Made by a program: the position numbers and the translations under genes
The notes under the pieces: model-generated
The model's database searches: none
Seen by the model: the letters and a program-made list of their open reading frames with translations, nothing else
Told to the model about the DNA's origin: nothing
Part shown: positions 17,893-29,935 of the stretch, piece by piece
How positions within the stretch are numbered: position 1 is the stretch's first letter
Layout of the letters: each line of letters opens with the position of its first letter
From: Tubiluchus corallicola
Taxonomy: Eukaryota > Priapulida > Priapulimorpha > Priapulimorphida > Tubiluchidae
Reading direction: 5' to 3'
Length of the DNA: 54,239 nt
Assembly: GCA_030141605.1 (NCBI GenBank)
Contig: JAQGDQ010000027.1
Coordinates: 1,024,474-1,078,712 of the forward strand

Positions 17893-20030
17893 CAGAACAC
17901 TTTTGAACTTGAAATGGCGTAGTTACAATGCTCTTTAATACCCCACATAGCGTAATTGGTTTTAAAATCTTATCTTAAAGTTAGCAAATTTGCTGATAAT
18001 ATAGCATTTGTTTCAGATAAAAATTCATAAAGCTGCTGAGATGTAACTCACTTCCACGAGCTACTAAAGGAGTTAATTTGCGATTGACATACTGGTTTCC
18101 AGGCAGAGAACTGGGCACGGAATTATAAAATTAAATTTTTAGTATTTTTTAACCTTTTCTTGATAATTTGATGTTATAATATAAATGGTTCAATATTTTT
18201 AGCATTTGCTTTTATTAAAAAAACAAAAAACAACAACATTAGACCAAAATTTTGGGTCATTCAACTTTGTTGCATCATCACGTAGTTTTAAGAATGCCGA
18301 CTTGGTTTGCAAGCACATATAGTATTTATGTATGTCATTTGTCCTTACCGAATGATATTAAATTTTACTTATTTATTTGTCTTTCTTTGTTTTACCAATT
18401 TGTTTAACTGTTCCGACGGCGCCATTACATGACTTCATATACGCAAACGTAAATTAGGGGAAGAAAATTTTAAATGAAGTCCAAAAAACTTTCAATGCAA
18501 ATCTATATTACTTGACTTTTCGCTTACATGCTGGAAAGAAATGTACCTGCCAATTGGTAAAATGTCGCTGACTCATCCTCCAGGGTGCGCCACTCGTAAA
18601 CGAAAAACGTATTTTTAATGTTATTGACAAGATACAGTAATTTAAAATTTTTCTTATGTTGGAACATCTGTGCTACGAATGCTCTGAGTATTTTTTCAAA
18701 CTTCATGCAATGTTATCTAAACTTGTTTCAAACGATCTACCATTAAAATGGCTGCGCCTAACGGAGTTTAAATTTACGAGTTTTGTACAGCTTTACTGCC
18801 GATGCAAGCGCTGCATTGCTCGGGTTTATGGACAACTGCTCTTACTAAGCAGCGATTACCTTATATTTGATAATTTTTGTAGGTTACTACTCCTCACAAA
18901 ATGGATTTTCAACGAAAATTATAAATGAAATCCAGTTGCTTACCTTAGACAAATTAGAAATCGATTTTTAAAGAAAAAATTGGAAAAAAGCTTTCAGTAA
19001 CTGCAGTGTTTGCACTACAGCAAATTCACAGCATCACTTAATTTATCCTTGGCTGATCGTTTGGTTTTTCCTGAAACAGCAGACAGTTCTCATGGGCTGT
19101 AGCAAGCAGGCTATTAATAAAGTACTATGTACGATAGCGAAAGTGTATACCAGACTAAGCTACTCGACAGGCTAATTTGGAAAAGGCGTGTTTTTTCTTA
19201 ATTTTATCCAATTATGTCACTTACAAAAACTTAAACACATAGCATGATTAGATAGCTGAGATGCTCCTAAATAGAACAGTATCTAATTTGTAATCATTTA
19301 GTCATGTCTGTGCAACAAAAAAGTCACAGATTTATCAGTGATGCGTTCCTGAAGGAGTTAATCTGCATATTAAAAATAATGTTAAAATATTACTGAATAT
19401 TATCAAATTTCTATTAACATATCTTAGCGACATTTACGTACCCTCTCGCTAATTTTCTTGTAAAACCTTAAAATGACGCAAGAGAAGTTTAAGAGCTACT
19501 GTAGTGAATGAAAAAAAAGTTACGGGTTTCGAATTCAGGGCACATGTATGTATACACTTTTTCTCATTTCAGCTTCACTTCTGAATCGTCTTTGTTTAAG
19601 AATGAGAGGTGTAAGCCCTACCCACAAGACAGTCAGGCTGAATGAATGCATAGCTTTATGTCAAAATGTGTAAGTTGATTTTACTTAATGTCATCATTAT
19701 TACCTCAAAAAGCCATTAGCTATGGCGTCAAAATTTTCGTCAAATAGAAGTCAAACACAAACCAATGTTGGTTTTTGTTGGTTTTACAAGACTGCAATAA
19801 TTTAATCATGATATTGGATTATAGATTATAGACTAGATTTAGATTATAATGCAAACACAAAAAGAACAAGAACGCAGATATAGCCAGGATATAGCACGTA
19901 TGTGTGCGTGCGTGCGTGTGTGTGTTTGTGTGTCCCGTTTCGTATTTTCAAATGTTACAGTACTACCGAAACTGGGAAATATCTTGCACCAGTATAATGT
20001 CGTACGTTTAGACAATTAATCCAGGTTTTC
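17893..20030. other. Intergenic, nothing recognised apart from a short GT run
   Basis: No coding motif or splice pair was found. A short GT-rich run (GTGTGCGTGCGTGCGTGTGT) lies at about 19901-19932. Confidence 0.4.
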
Positions 20031-20460
20031 ACAAAACCGCGACTTTTTTGCGACGATCAAAAATTTTCAAGCAAATCATTCCTGCGTGACTTTGCTACAT
20101 GTTTGCGAATTCCGAGCGATCATTGTACAATAACTTCACGGAATTTTTGCAAGACAAGCGAGATTCGCCAAAATGTCACAAAAAGTCGTCATAACATTCT
20201 CAAAACCGTCCCAAAATGTTAGACAAGTTCTTGCGGATTCTGAAATTGTTGGAGAACATCATGAATAATTTACAACAAATTTGCAAATGTAAGTCACATG
20301 TTATGACCACTTGACGACAGTTTTGTGAAGTTTTGGCAAACTTGCCAGTCAGGCGACATGCTTTCACTTCATCAGGACCGTCAGTCCTGTTCGTCCTTTA
20401 TCGTGACTTTTTGCCATTTTACGTCCTGCCGTTCTGTTTAGAATCTCTTGGGTTTCAGAC
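20030..20460. other. CpG-bearing unclassified sequence, possible old small transposon
   Basis: This stretch differs in composition from its neighbours, with recurrent GCGAC, TCGTC and GCGA words and mirrored pieces (GCGACTTTTTTGCGAC at the left; AGGACCGTCAGTCCT at the right). I could not define termini. Confidence 0.25.
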
Positions 20461-21229
20461 AAGCTCACACTAAGTAAACACGTTCACAAACATTAAAACA
20501 GTGCAAAAATAATGGACCGTCATCGTGGCAATTTAACTCTTAACACACTTAAGACTCTACATCTAAGGCACAGAATCAAAACAGTGAAACTTAAATACAT
20601 GAGGAAATAACTGGAATGAGATTCATATGAAAATCTAAAATTACACCTTATACATGAGATTCAGGAAAAAATCACAACTACATAAACAATTAATCTAACG
20701 GAAACAGTTATAATTATGTAAAACCTGTTATTTGCACTTGAATTTTGACCACTTAAATTTCACTCTTTTGATATTGTAGCCATATTTGTGCCTGCATGTA
20801 GTGTCATTGTGATAAATGTGTTAATTATTTGCGATGGCTTGATTTATAGTAATGACAGTTGCTGGCCAAACCATGGTCTGCTTTAAAATCTTAATCTAAA
20901 TTGTTACAAGGGTTTTAGGAAGTCATTGCCTTACTTTTCCCATAGCTGAAGGGCACCGGCCTGTGATTTGTGTCTAATATAACAAAGAATAGGTTCTGTA
21001 CATGACAACTCTCTCATATGGGACAGCTAAATTAAATAGTTTACAGAGTAACTGTACATGTTATTTAGTGTTCCAGATATTGTGATATGATGGCAGTATT
21101 ATTCCCGAACTTATTCATGCCTACTCTGTCAGTACATATGACAAATAGAACAAAATTGATTTTTTCTGTAAACTAATATTATGCTCCTATATTGTCTACA
21201 ATTAAAAAAGTAGTATACGTATAAGAAAT
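20461..21229. other. Intergenic, nothing recognised
   Basis: AT-rich sequence with no frame, motif or repeat that I can support. Confidence 0.4.
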
Positions 21230-21289
21230 TTGTACAGACATTCTCGCATTTACATTAATTTTTCAGTTGTTCACCTGATTACTATATAT

Positions 21290-21525
21290 ATATCTAGAGT
21301 TACATATGTAAAGTTTGCTACTTGGGAGGCGTCATCGCAAAGGTGTTTTTGCTCATACGTCATTAAACCACGAAGAGATGAAGTAAAACAGCTTATGAAG
21401 TCTGATACATCAAAGTGTGCTGTAACCTACCTTCTCAAATCACGACGTCTGTCGAGCATTGATGGCATTGGGAAAATTGGTGATTATCTTTATCATATAC
21501 TGAAGTCGGCCAGCTTGTGCTCTTA
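21290..21525 (+). other. Unassigned open frame upstream of the sulfotransferase exons
   Basis: An open stretch reads KPRRDEVKQLMKSDTSKCAV...RRLSSIDGIGKIGDYLYHILK with a stop at 21524. Its amino acid composition looks more protein-like than the chance frames nearby, but I recognise no family. It lacks a good ATG start and clear splice sites. It could be an old exon, a transposon scrap or chance. Confidence 0.2.
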
Positions 21526-21793
21526 AGATAAAAAACCAAAAGCATGTATACATATATATATATATATAGTGTTAAATTAGTAAAATAGATTAATTGGGCA
21601 ATAATATTTCAATTTTTTAATGAAAAATAATACGCGTTACATGTAAAAATAAACTACAGTGAAAAGATAAGAGAAACCTGTGTTAAAACACGTCCTAATT
21701 AAGTGTGAAGTTCCTCTAAAACTTTCCACGACTGACCAACGGGTATTTTGTCTTCAGTTAATGTCTTCAGACTTTAACATTTCTTTGCTTCAG

Positions 21794-22021
21794 CAGATTG
21801 GCCTAATAACGTGAAAAGATTAAAGCCTTTTGATGGAAAGACGATTGCTGTTAAAACACACAAATCAGACAGTGACACATTGAAGGACTTTGCAGCCGCT
21901 ATCCTTGTGGTTCGAAACCCTTATGATGTTGTGTATGCTGAGTTCAAAAGAATGGTCTTTTTTATCCCATCATTCAGGAAGAGTGGAGCACCAGACTATA
22001 AAAGTCCCCAAGTTTTGAACA
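21794..22021 (+). CDS. Sulfotransferase (WSCD-like), internal exon
   Basis: The exon is bounded by the acceptor TTCTTTGCTTCAG and the donor A|GTACGTATG. It reads DWPNNVKRLKPFDGKTIAVKTHKS, then AAAILVVRNPYDVVYAEFKRM and FRKSGAPDYKSP. KTH and the RNPYD block match the middle of the sulfotransferase fold, where the RNP...D...S/E region helps bind the 3'-phosphate of PAPS. The nearest family I recall is the WSC-domain-containing (WSCD) Golgi sulfotransferases. It joins the next exon in matching phase (A + GA gives R). Such enzymes are type II Golgi proteins; no signal anchor or P-loop (5'-PSB) exon is visible upstream. Past the donor the frame drifts into Asp/Asn-like low-complexity sequence. Confidence 0.65.
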
Positions 22022-23381
22022 GTACGTATGACCAAATTCAAAACGCCGTGACTAATTCGATAATAATAATGGCAATTTTAATGACAATGATGTTGGCAAT
22101 TGCAATGGCACTGATAACGATTTTGGCAACGATGCTGACAATAAATGTGTAAAAATGACAGATACGTTGACACTAAGAGAACATCAAAAGAATACAAGAG
22201 CAGCCCATTAAACACATCAAAGCATAAGAAAACTCTTTACTTACAAGAAGCAAAAAATATTTGTCTTGAAATTTTGTATCATCTACTTACTGTCACCTAG
22301 ATGTTAGTTGCAACGTGTATGAAACATAAAAATTTAACTTCCAATGGCCGTTAGAGGAAGCCATTAGACGAAGACCAGTAAAAGTCGTTTGAATCAATTT
22401 AGATAACAATGAGTAAAATTTGAAAAAATGATCAAGGCATTGGTAGGGCACAATTCACTAACTTAGCCAAAGTATAAGTTTCATTTTCCTTGTCATTTAA
22501 ATTTAGAGAAAAACCTGACCCAGTCTTAAACTGTGACTCAAAACGTTCTACTTTCTGTAATATTTAAAGGAATTGTTCGAAATGCATGAACTAAATCAGT
22601 CCTGCTTACTGTGCAAAGTGTTTTCTTTTTTTTCGAATGCAGCACAACAATGAATAAATTTTTGAAAAATATAATTAAAGATAATTACTGATCACCTTTT
22701 TGATAAAACATGTTTCATTATCTTGAAGTGATGTGTGTGTTTGTTTATTTCGTAGACACAGTTGAAGCTTTTTTATACTTGTTGACAATTGTCCTCACCC
22801 CCAAAATCCTATAAAGGACTAATATCACAATGAATTTTGAACAGTACCATGGTGCTTCAAATTTACCTTTCGCAAATATGTGCACCACTGTCAAAAAATT
22901 TATGTTTCTACTGCTAAAAATTATGATCAATTGTTTTATCATCACTAGTTTGACATTAAGGGTGGCTGAAAGGAGACCATTATGTCTTTCGCTGTTAAGG
23001 GTGGACTTTGTGTTACTAAATAATATATAAACGTATGAAATGAGACAAATAAATTAATCAATCAGTAAATCAATCATTCATTAGTAAAGTTTTTAAGCTA
23101 TTATGTGATTATCGGACACTTATTATAGGTGCTGAAATGTATGTTCAAAATGGGCTAGGATATGAAAAATCACCCTATTTTCCTTTAAAAACACGATTTT
23201 TGGTGAGTCAGTAGTGCACATTTTACGAGTACGTACAAGGATGTTAATTTACCAAGAGTAGTAAATTACCATTACCTGAGTCTTACAAAAAGGTAAGGGT
23301 AATGCTAAGTAATATGACTTTGCGTGGAAGTTCTTATAGACGTGTAAGCAATCGTTTAAATTCTTTATGCTTTTGTTTCAG
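22022..23381 (+). other. Intron between sulfotransferase exons
   Basis: This 1360-base intron begins GTACGT and ends CTTTTGTTTCAG. It contains AT-rich sequence and a short ATTAATCAATCA run near 23050 like a LINE tail, with no other gene seen. Confidence 0.55.
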
Positions 23382-23749
23382 GATGGCTTGAGTTTCTAAA
23401 CCGACCATTTTTGCAAGACCACAGGTTCAGCTTTTACACCAACTGGCTGTTGAAGTCACCTACAGACATTTACGTTGTTATCTACGAAAAACTAAAGTCG
23501 AATTTGACTAGAGAGTTGGAACCTGTCTTAAGCTTTCCAGGACAGAACAAATCACGTTTGCATTGTGCAGAAAAGTACCCAGGGCAACAGATAAAAAGGC
23601 CATATACAATAAACGACACGTATTTTACTCATTATTACCACATCATTCCTGGATTTCAGCAGCGAGTTAATAATTATATCAGTGAATTGTCAAAAACGTT
23701 TATGGACAATGGCCATAGACCTTTGCCTGATTCATATCTTATGGGATGA
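23382..23749 (+). CDS. Sulfotransferase (WSCD-like), last exon
   Basis: The exon follows a strong acceptor and ends at TGA (23747-23749). It reads WLEFLNRPFLQDHRF, TNWLLKSPTDIYVVIYEKLKSNL, LEPVLSF, RLHCAEKYPGQQIKRPY, and ends NGHRPLPDSYLMG. The VVIYE(K/D)LK block followed by L..E...VL.F and a G..KRP segment is the usual C-terminal half of sulfotransferases, and the PLPDSY end resembles WSCD proteins. With the previous exon this gives about 198 residues, roughly the C-terminal two thirds of a catalytic domain. It may belong to a host gene whose first exons lie beyond the window, or be a partial copy. No stop or frameshift is seen. Confidence 0.68.
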
Positions 23750-23785
23750 TGCAAAATAATTAGTATAAGACGTCGTCTGCTCACC

Positions 23786-23865
23786 CTCTGTCTCCATCCA
23801 TCTTTTTCTCTCTCACTCGCTTCTCTCTCTCTCTCTATCTTTCCCTCTCTCCCTTTCTCTTTCTT
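23786..23865 (+). repeat. CT-rich low-complexity tract
   Basis: This run of TCTCTCTC and CCCTCTCTCC motifs lies just downstream of the sulfotransferase stop. The arginine/glutamate-rich frame on the other strand is a by-product. Confidence 0.7.
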
Positions 23866-23991
23866 GGTGGACCTCAAATTTGTAACAAATGTGTACAAGA
23901 AAAATGTTCGTCAAATAAAAATAATCACGAAACGAAAGCAATTATGACTTCGCCTGACCACCCTGCACTCATTGGACGCAAGGATGACTAA

Positions 23992-24336
23992 ATACCTGGT
24001 GCGACGCTAGCGATTGTAAGCGTTTACACAAAATATTTATGCAAAATATTTACACAAAACAATTGCCGTTCCAAAGAGTTGAACAACGTTACTGGTGCCT
24101 TGGTAAAGTTAATAAGTAGTCACGCTCAGTCTCTTACAAGAATTCAGCAATCAGACGATGAATCACGGAAAAATAATTCTGTGACTTATGCAGGTAAACT
24201 AATGCAAAATGCTAGAACTTCAAATGGAAATGACTCTGTAGCTCGTCCAGGAAGTAATATAGTTAAACCAATGATCCGGAGAACTGTTGAACTGTTGAAA
24301 TTCGGACAGGAAAGCGACCTAGAACAAGCTGCTTAA
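23992..24336 (+). other. Unassigned open frame without ATG start
   Basis: The frame is open from just after an in-frame TAA (23989) to a TAA at 24334, 114 codons. It ends IRRTVELLKFGQESDLEQAA. The central part (LISSHAQSLTRIQQSDDESRKNNSVTYAGKLMQN) has protein-like composition. No ATG lies in its first half, no homologue is recognised, and clear splice sites are lacking. Confidence 0.2.
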
Positions 24337-25019
24337 GTTTCAAATCACGCCAGAAACATTTTCAACTATTATAAATTATTCATATTTATCAAACTTTTTT
24401 GGTAGTTTTACCTGGTTGCTGGCAGCACCTGGCTTTTTATATAGGTGTAAAACCATTTTTTACATCGGCCACGTCACGAGGCTCAAGAAGATAGATGGCG
24501 TCAGTATTGTATTCAGTTATGCTGTTAGACGGCAAATAATGACAACCTGCAGCTGTGATGATGGCTATGCCAGTTTGCCTGCACACCTAAGCTGATATGT
24601 TTAAACTAATGGCTTAACATCTTGCAATTTGCTTTAAAAAGTCATGTGACACTTCAGCTATTAATTTTTGCAACAGTTTTCCTTTCAGTTTCTTACTGCA
24701 GCTACTTTTCTACATAAACGCTTCATGCTGCTTTTTTCTCAAAATTTTCGTTTTTCGTTTCCACACGATTCCCAAAATTTACGTTTTCCTGACGATATTC
24801 TGCTCCTTTAACTGGACCAGCTAAATAATCGCAAACTTTTGGCAAAAACAAAGAGAATCGTACTGCAGCATGTTTGACAAGATATATACGTTTTCTGACT
24901 CTTTAAACTTTTTGGTTGTGTTTGATTAGTCTTATAATTTATTTTTGTGATTTGTTACATACCTTTTGTAAAGGTCTGGATCTAGTGTCATCTCGTTAAT
25001 GGTTTACATTAATGCGCGC
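24337..25019. other. Intergenic, nothing recognised
   Basis: AT-rich sequence with no motif, frame or repeat that I can support. Confidence 0.4.
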
Positions 25020-25760
25020 GCACAGCTGGAGGAACAGGAGCAAAAACCTCGAGAATGGCCTTTTAGCTCCATTTTTGGCGAAATTTATATCTCTTATTTC
25101 TAGAGCACGGAAACGGCCTCGAAACCGTGCTGGTAATGGATTGATAGCCCTTGGGTATTATAGGCAAATTCCTGGGTAAGCCATGTGACCGTTTAGCAGG
25201 CGTTTTTTCGGAACCCAGATTTGGAATAGCATATAATAGCTCTTTGAGAAAAAGAGAAAACAGGATATGCATCGACTGAAAAAGCCAGTGTCCTGACGTC
25301 ATTCCATGGCACTCTGCCTAGAATTTAGCCTCAATAGAAGCTGCTCCTGGCTCTTATAATGAAGAACTACAATGATAGTCCTTTATGATCAAAAGGAACA
25401 GTTTGCAAACACGCAGAATACCCTTTCATTATACTGATCATTGGTGCTATTACTGATCTAATAGCATTTGCCATGTCAAAGAGTTAGAGTTCAACCTTCG
25501 CAATACTGCTGTGCTGCCCGTGATGGTATTGTAGGCGTCACCGTCATAATCGTTATAACCAAAATCACCGTCGTCGTCATCATAATTATGACATTGGTTT
25601 GGTGTGGTGGGTTCAGCATGGTGCTGCAGACATTGTGTAGGTGGTATGGTGCGGGTGGTGTGATGTGGATGATGTATTGGGCATATGTGGTGTGAGTGGT
25701 GTGACGCAGTGTAATGTTGTGTCTTTGTGGTTTTATATGCAGGGTAGTTTTGCAGGGTTT
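25020..25760 (+). repeat. Repeat family C, copy 1
   Basis: The left part shares ACGGCCTCGAAACCGTGC..GGTAATGGATTGATAG and GGCGTTTTTTCGGAAC with 39890-40020. The right part (about 25540-25720) has the ATCATC then GGTGTGGTG minisatellite arrangement seen at 39340-39600 and 43090-43560. Confidence 0.6.
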
Positions 25761-26589
25761 GGCTAGTAACTGTAATTGTGATTATTGCATTGTAGCTTGT
25801 CCACACTGCTTAAAACTTTACGAATTTTTGCCTGTGTTTCTCTTTGACCTGATAATGTCCATTTTGTGAATGCTACGATTATCTTATTTAATTACTTTGA
25901 TTTGCGCATGTTAATTGTTTAAAGATGGGATAATAATCTTTTCTGTTGGGATGATTTTGCGAATGACTAATGACTGACTTAATAAAGCTGAAATTATTCC
26001 TTATAAATATTGTATAAAAAGTTTCTTATTTTTTAAATTTGCTCAAAATGAATTATACCATTCAGACAAACCCATCTGAACCATTTTAAACCTCATATTT
26101 TCCAACTGTGTAATTAGTGGCGCCACCGCCCTCTCTTGAAAGTGACTGGTACTCTTTGGTGACAGGCTTGGGGTTTTAATGAGTACATAGTTATTTTCTG
26201 TTTTGCTCGACAATGAACCGAATTGATGAGAATCAATCGAGAACTGAATGCACTGGGAAACTAGCCTGTACATCCAGAACGTTACAACGTTCTTCTAAGA
26301 CAACTGCATGGTTACCTAAAGCTTTAGTATAATTTTATTAACTAGACTTAATTAAAGCAGAAGCAAATGTGAAGTACATGATTTTGTAATTTAACAAACA
26401 ACTGGTTCATTAATTGCCACTGGATTCTGCTTGCGTGTAGTTTATGGCAGTTCTACAAGGCAATACTTTTCATTACATACTTAAAATAAGACATCGTGTG
26501 AGACCAAAGAGCTGTACCTCTTAGTTTCAAAGATCGGGAATGGGCCGAAAGTTGCTGCTGGCAATGGTTGGAGAGTCCTTTCAATGGTT
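25761..26589. other. Intergenic, nothing recognised
   Basis: No gene or repeat that I can support, apart from AT-rich sequence. Confidence 0.4.
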
Positions 26590-27235
26590 GGTGTAGATGG
26601 CATATTAAAATCTGCGGGTAGGTCACAATGTCCCGCAACGGAATTTTTTCTGACACAAATTTTGCGAAAAACTGCAGAAACAGATTCCAGGTAAACTCAA
26701 TTTGTCATCTGTTTGGGCATGTTGGGGAAAAAACAAGTGCATGCCCGGAAAGAGTGCGAGAAATTATATCAGATGTGGAGGCATCATTGAGAGCGAGGTC
26801 CACTAGAGGAAACTGAAGGGTGGCATTTCAACACCCCTGTGTTGCACGCTATTTGTAACATCCATTGTCTTTGAGTTTCATCAATTTTGAGGCTATTACA
26901 GGAATTGTCGTCATCCAACATTGCACTATCATTTGTACATGTAAATTATATCTGTTTGCATATAACCAAAAGAGAACCATTAAGCAAAACCATGTAGAAT
27001 GTCTGTGCATTATTGATCATTGATGGGCAGTCTAAAGCACTTATTGCGGCATACAGCTTCAACCTCGTACAAATTGTTTTGCGTGGTCTCACAATGATAC
27101 TCTGCTGTTGGTGTTTGTGTTGTAGATGTCATATCATCATCGTCATTTACACTGTAATCACCATGTGATGTTGTCGATTTTATGTGGCTTGGTGTAATGT
27201 GATCTGGCTGGTGTAATGTGATCGTAATGTAGAGC
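26590..27235 (+). repeat. Repeat family C, copy 2, with helix-turn-helix-like remnant
   Basis: A 62-codon frame at 26628-26816 reads IFSDTNFAKNCRNRFQ, FGHVGEKTSACPER and ends EASLRARSTRGN. The layout (KFxxxGxV...P.R...E.V...) resembles the linker between the two helix-turn-helix subdomains of mariner-type transposases. The rest shares TGCACGCTATTTG and ACATCCATTGTCTTTGAG with 40220-40260 and 42800-42840, then ends in an ATCATC/GTGTAATGTG minisatellite. Confidence 0.45.
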
Positions 27236-27840
27236 ACTTTAAATTCCTCAACTCTTATCTAAACAGCTATTATCATTAAACAGCGTCTCGTTTATTATCA
27301 TAGCAAAAGAAAATGGTTTTAACCATATTTTTGCAGAAATTCATTATATACGCAGGCTTTGAAATTCAAGTGTGTAAATACTCTGCTATGTTTTCTTAAA
27401 TCTTTCCAAGGTATGGAATTCAAGCTTTGAAGTTTAAGTGTGTAATTGTTCTGCTTTATTTTCTTAAATCTTTCCCAAGTGCATAAAGCAGTCTTTGAAA
27501 ACTTTCTGCTTTATTTTCTTAACTCTTTCGGTGGAGTCTTTCTTTAGGCTCCTAGGCTCCAAGATATTTTTAAGTAAATTTCAGAAATTTTTCACATCCC
27601 TACACAAACAAAACAAATTCTAAGACGAATATTTATGGGCCTCGGATTTGAAAGCTCTTTCTTTTCACAGGGGTAGCAGTTCTTGAGTGGTTGATTTGCT
27701 TAAGAATGTAATAACATGGAAAAATATTTTTGTTCACTGCTAGTTTACAGGAAACTATTAATCCTTTTAAAACAATGGCAGATAGAATTTGAAATGACGC
27801 TGAGAAGTCTTTCCCTGGCGTCATTCCCATGTGTTCAGCT
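27236..27840 (+). repeat. Dispersed repeat E, inverted partner of 49990-50565
   Basis: Landmarks include TTTATTTTCTTAACTCTTTC, GGAGTCTTTCTTTAGGCTCC, GACGAATATTTATGGGCC and GGGGTAGCAGTTCTTGAGTG. All appear in reverse order and strand at 49990-50565. Part (27620-27800) also has a direct copy at 34990-35175. Internally, 27340-27530 holds three diverged units of about 75 bp ending TTTTCTTAAATCTTTCC. Confidence 0.8.
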
Positions 27841-28660
27841 GAGGTTAATTTACACAAGATGTTAAAATGTGGGAAAATATTTTTCTTTGCTTCAGAACCA
27901 CTCTCTGCAATTATCCCAGCTCAAAATCAACAACAGAACTTGAACCTTAGAATTCCACATATAAAGAGCCTTTTGTTCAGGTGGCTGAGCACTTAAAACT
28001 TTCTCTATCTTATAAAGAGCCTTTGTTCAGGTGTCTTTCTCCGTCTTATCCAAACAGCAATTATTGTTGCGCAGTCTCTACCTTTATTATCACAAGAAAA
28101 GCTTTTAGCTTAATATTTGCCATACAAACAGTTTGAAAAGCTTTCAAATCTAAAAACACATTCCTTTCAATCTTAACAAAACATGTTTCCTAGTGCGATA
28201 TATTATGACAAGCATTACTTCCAACAAAAATAATAGAACACACCTGCACTTTGATAACAAAGCTTTATTTCCAGCTCTCAAACGAAACTGCTTTTGATCT
28301 TCTGTCGCTAAATGACAATAATGGAGAAGTTGGGAGGTTTACATGATAAGTAGCATGAGAGGAAGTAATGCACTACAGATACTCGCAACTAAATGGATGG
28401 GTGGCTGCTGTGACAACTTCGTCTATTGTGTTATTTTTTACAGTACATAGAAACATGGAAACAGAGTATATGGCAGTTCTACCAGATCAGGTTTCTATGA
28501 AAATGTCTGCAAAATTTTATTCCCATCATTGGGGTTTTCTGTAATACCTTTGTACCAAAACAGCGAGCATTAGCATGAAAACAGACGTTTCTCCGCATTC
28601 ATTTTTGGCTAGTGCACATGGATGGAGAATATATTTTACTAAAACATAGAGAGATGGGGC
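27841..28660 (+). repeat. Dispersed repeat F, copy 1
   Basis: It contains ACACCTGCACTTTGATAACA, AAATGGATGGGTGGCTGCTG, TCCCATCATTGGGGTTTTC and CATTCATTTTTGGCTAGTG. The same series occurs at 29225-29935, and parts at 33230-33720 and 35440-35860. The block ends in a short start of repeat D. Confidence 0.75.
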
Positions 28661-28699
28661 CCTAGACTTGTGGATAGCCGTGTGGGCTATAATTACCAC

Positions 28700-29180
28700 T
28701 TTCATACGAAAAGTCTTAATCTTAGTCTAGAAGTTTTTAAACAGAGTCGAACAGTTTTACTTCTTTGTGTTAAACTCAGGAAAATGTTTTCACATATTTC
28801 AGAAATCTTAAGTAAACTAGTTGCGCCCTGTTTAAATACTGGAAAGAATGGGTTAAAAGACAGACGATATTATCAATAGACGGGAGAAGCTTTTTTGTTT
28901 AATTAAGCTGACAACTTGGAACTACCAGTGAAAGAGTAAGAAGAGATGGAAAGCAAATACAGACAAGAATTTCTATAGAATACAAAAGCTTTTTTGTTTG
29001 GTTAAGCTGGAACTCCCAGGGGAAGAGTTAACAAAAGATGGAAATCAAAACACAAAAATGTCAATAGAATGCAGAAGCATTTTTGTTTGGTTAAGCTGCC
29101 TAAATGGAACTCCCATAGGAAGAGTTAACAAAAGATGGAATGCAAATACTTTGCTGCAGTTAAGAAAGACATATAATAAT
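28700..29180 (+). repeat. Repeat with tandem units of about 85-100 bp, inverted partner near 49130-49360
   Basis: Units containing AAGCTTTTTTGTTTGGTTAAGCTG and GGAAGAGTTAACAAAAGATGG recur about three times. The reverse complement (CTTCCCCTGGGAGTTCC, CTTAACTC-like words, ATTTAAACAGGGCGCAACTAG) lies at about 49130-49360. Confidence 0.65.
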
Positions 29181-29224
29181 CACCAATGATTTGGAGTAGG
29201 ACTACGTTTCCCATGCAAAATATT

Positions 29225-29935
29225 GAAAATTAGAGCCTATTGTTCAGGTGGCTGAGCACTTAAAACTTTCACCATCTTACAAAGAGCCTTTTGTTCATGT
29301 GGCTGAGCACTTAAAACTTTCACCATCTTACAAAGAGGCTTTTGTTCAGGTGGCTGAGCACTTAAAACATTCTCAATCTTATCCAAACAGCAATCATTGT
29401 TAGGCGGTCTCTCCCTTTATTATCATAATAAGAAAAGCCAGTTTTGAGCCCTGTGTTTGCAGTACTAGCTTTCAAATCTAAAAACACATTATTATCCTTT
29501 CAAATTTAACAAAACATCTTACTGCATGTTTCCCAGGGATATATATTATTACAAGCATTACTTCCAACAAAAATAATAGAACACACCTGTGCTTTGATAA
29601 CGAAGATTTAATTCCAGCTCTCAATCGAAACTGCTTTTGAGCTTCTGTCGCTAACTGACAATAATTGAAAAGTTGAGAGGTTTACTTGAAAAGCAGCAAG
29701 GGAGGAAGTTAAATGGATGGGTGGCTGCTGTGACAAGTTCATGTATTATGTTATTTTTTACAGAACATAGAAATATACAAACAGTTATACCAACTCAGGT
29801 TTCTATGAAAATGTCTGCAAAATTTATTCCCATCATTGGGGTTTTCAGTAATACCTTTGTACCAAAACAGGAACATTAGGATGAAAACGGACATTTCCCT
29901 GCATTCATTTTTGGCTAGTGTACATGGATAGAGAA
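29225..29935 (+). repeat. Dispersed repeat F, copy 2
   Basis: A direct copy of 27960-28640. Its first part itself holds three short tandem copies of CCTTTTGTTCAGGTGGCTGAGCACTTAAAAC, at 29240, 29290 and 29335. Confidence 0.75.

Noticed and set aside
16826-17938. Long frames on both strands across the satellite (LLIFYCA or SKELKVH heptads)
   Set aside because: They follow from a 21-bp unit length and lack starts, motifs or codon bias beyond the repeat.
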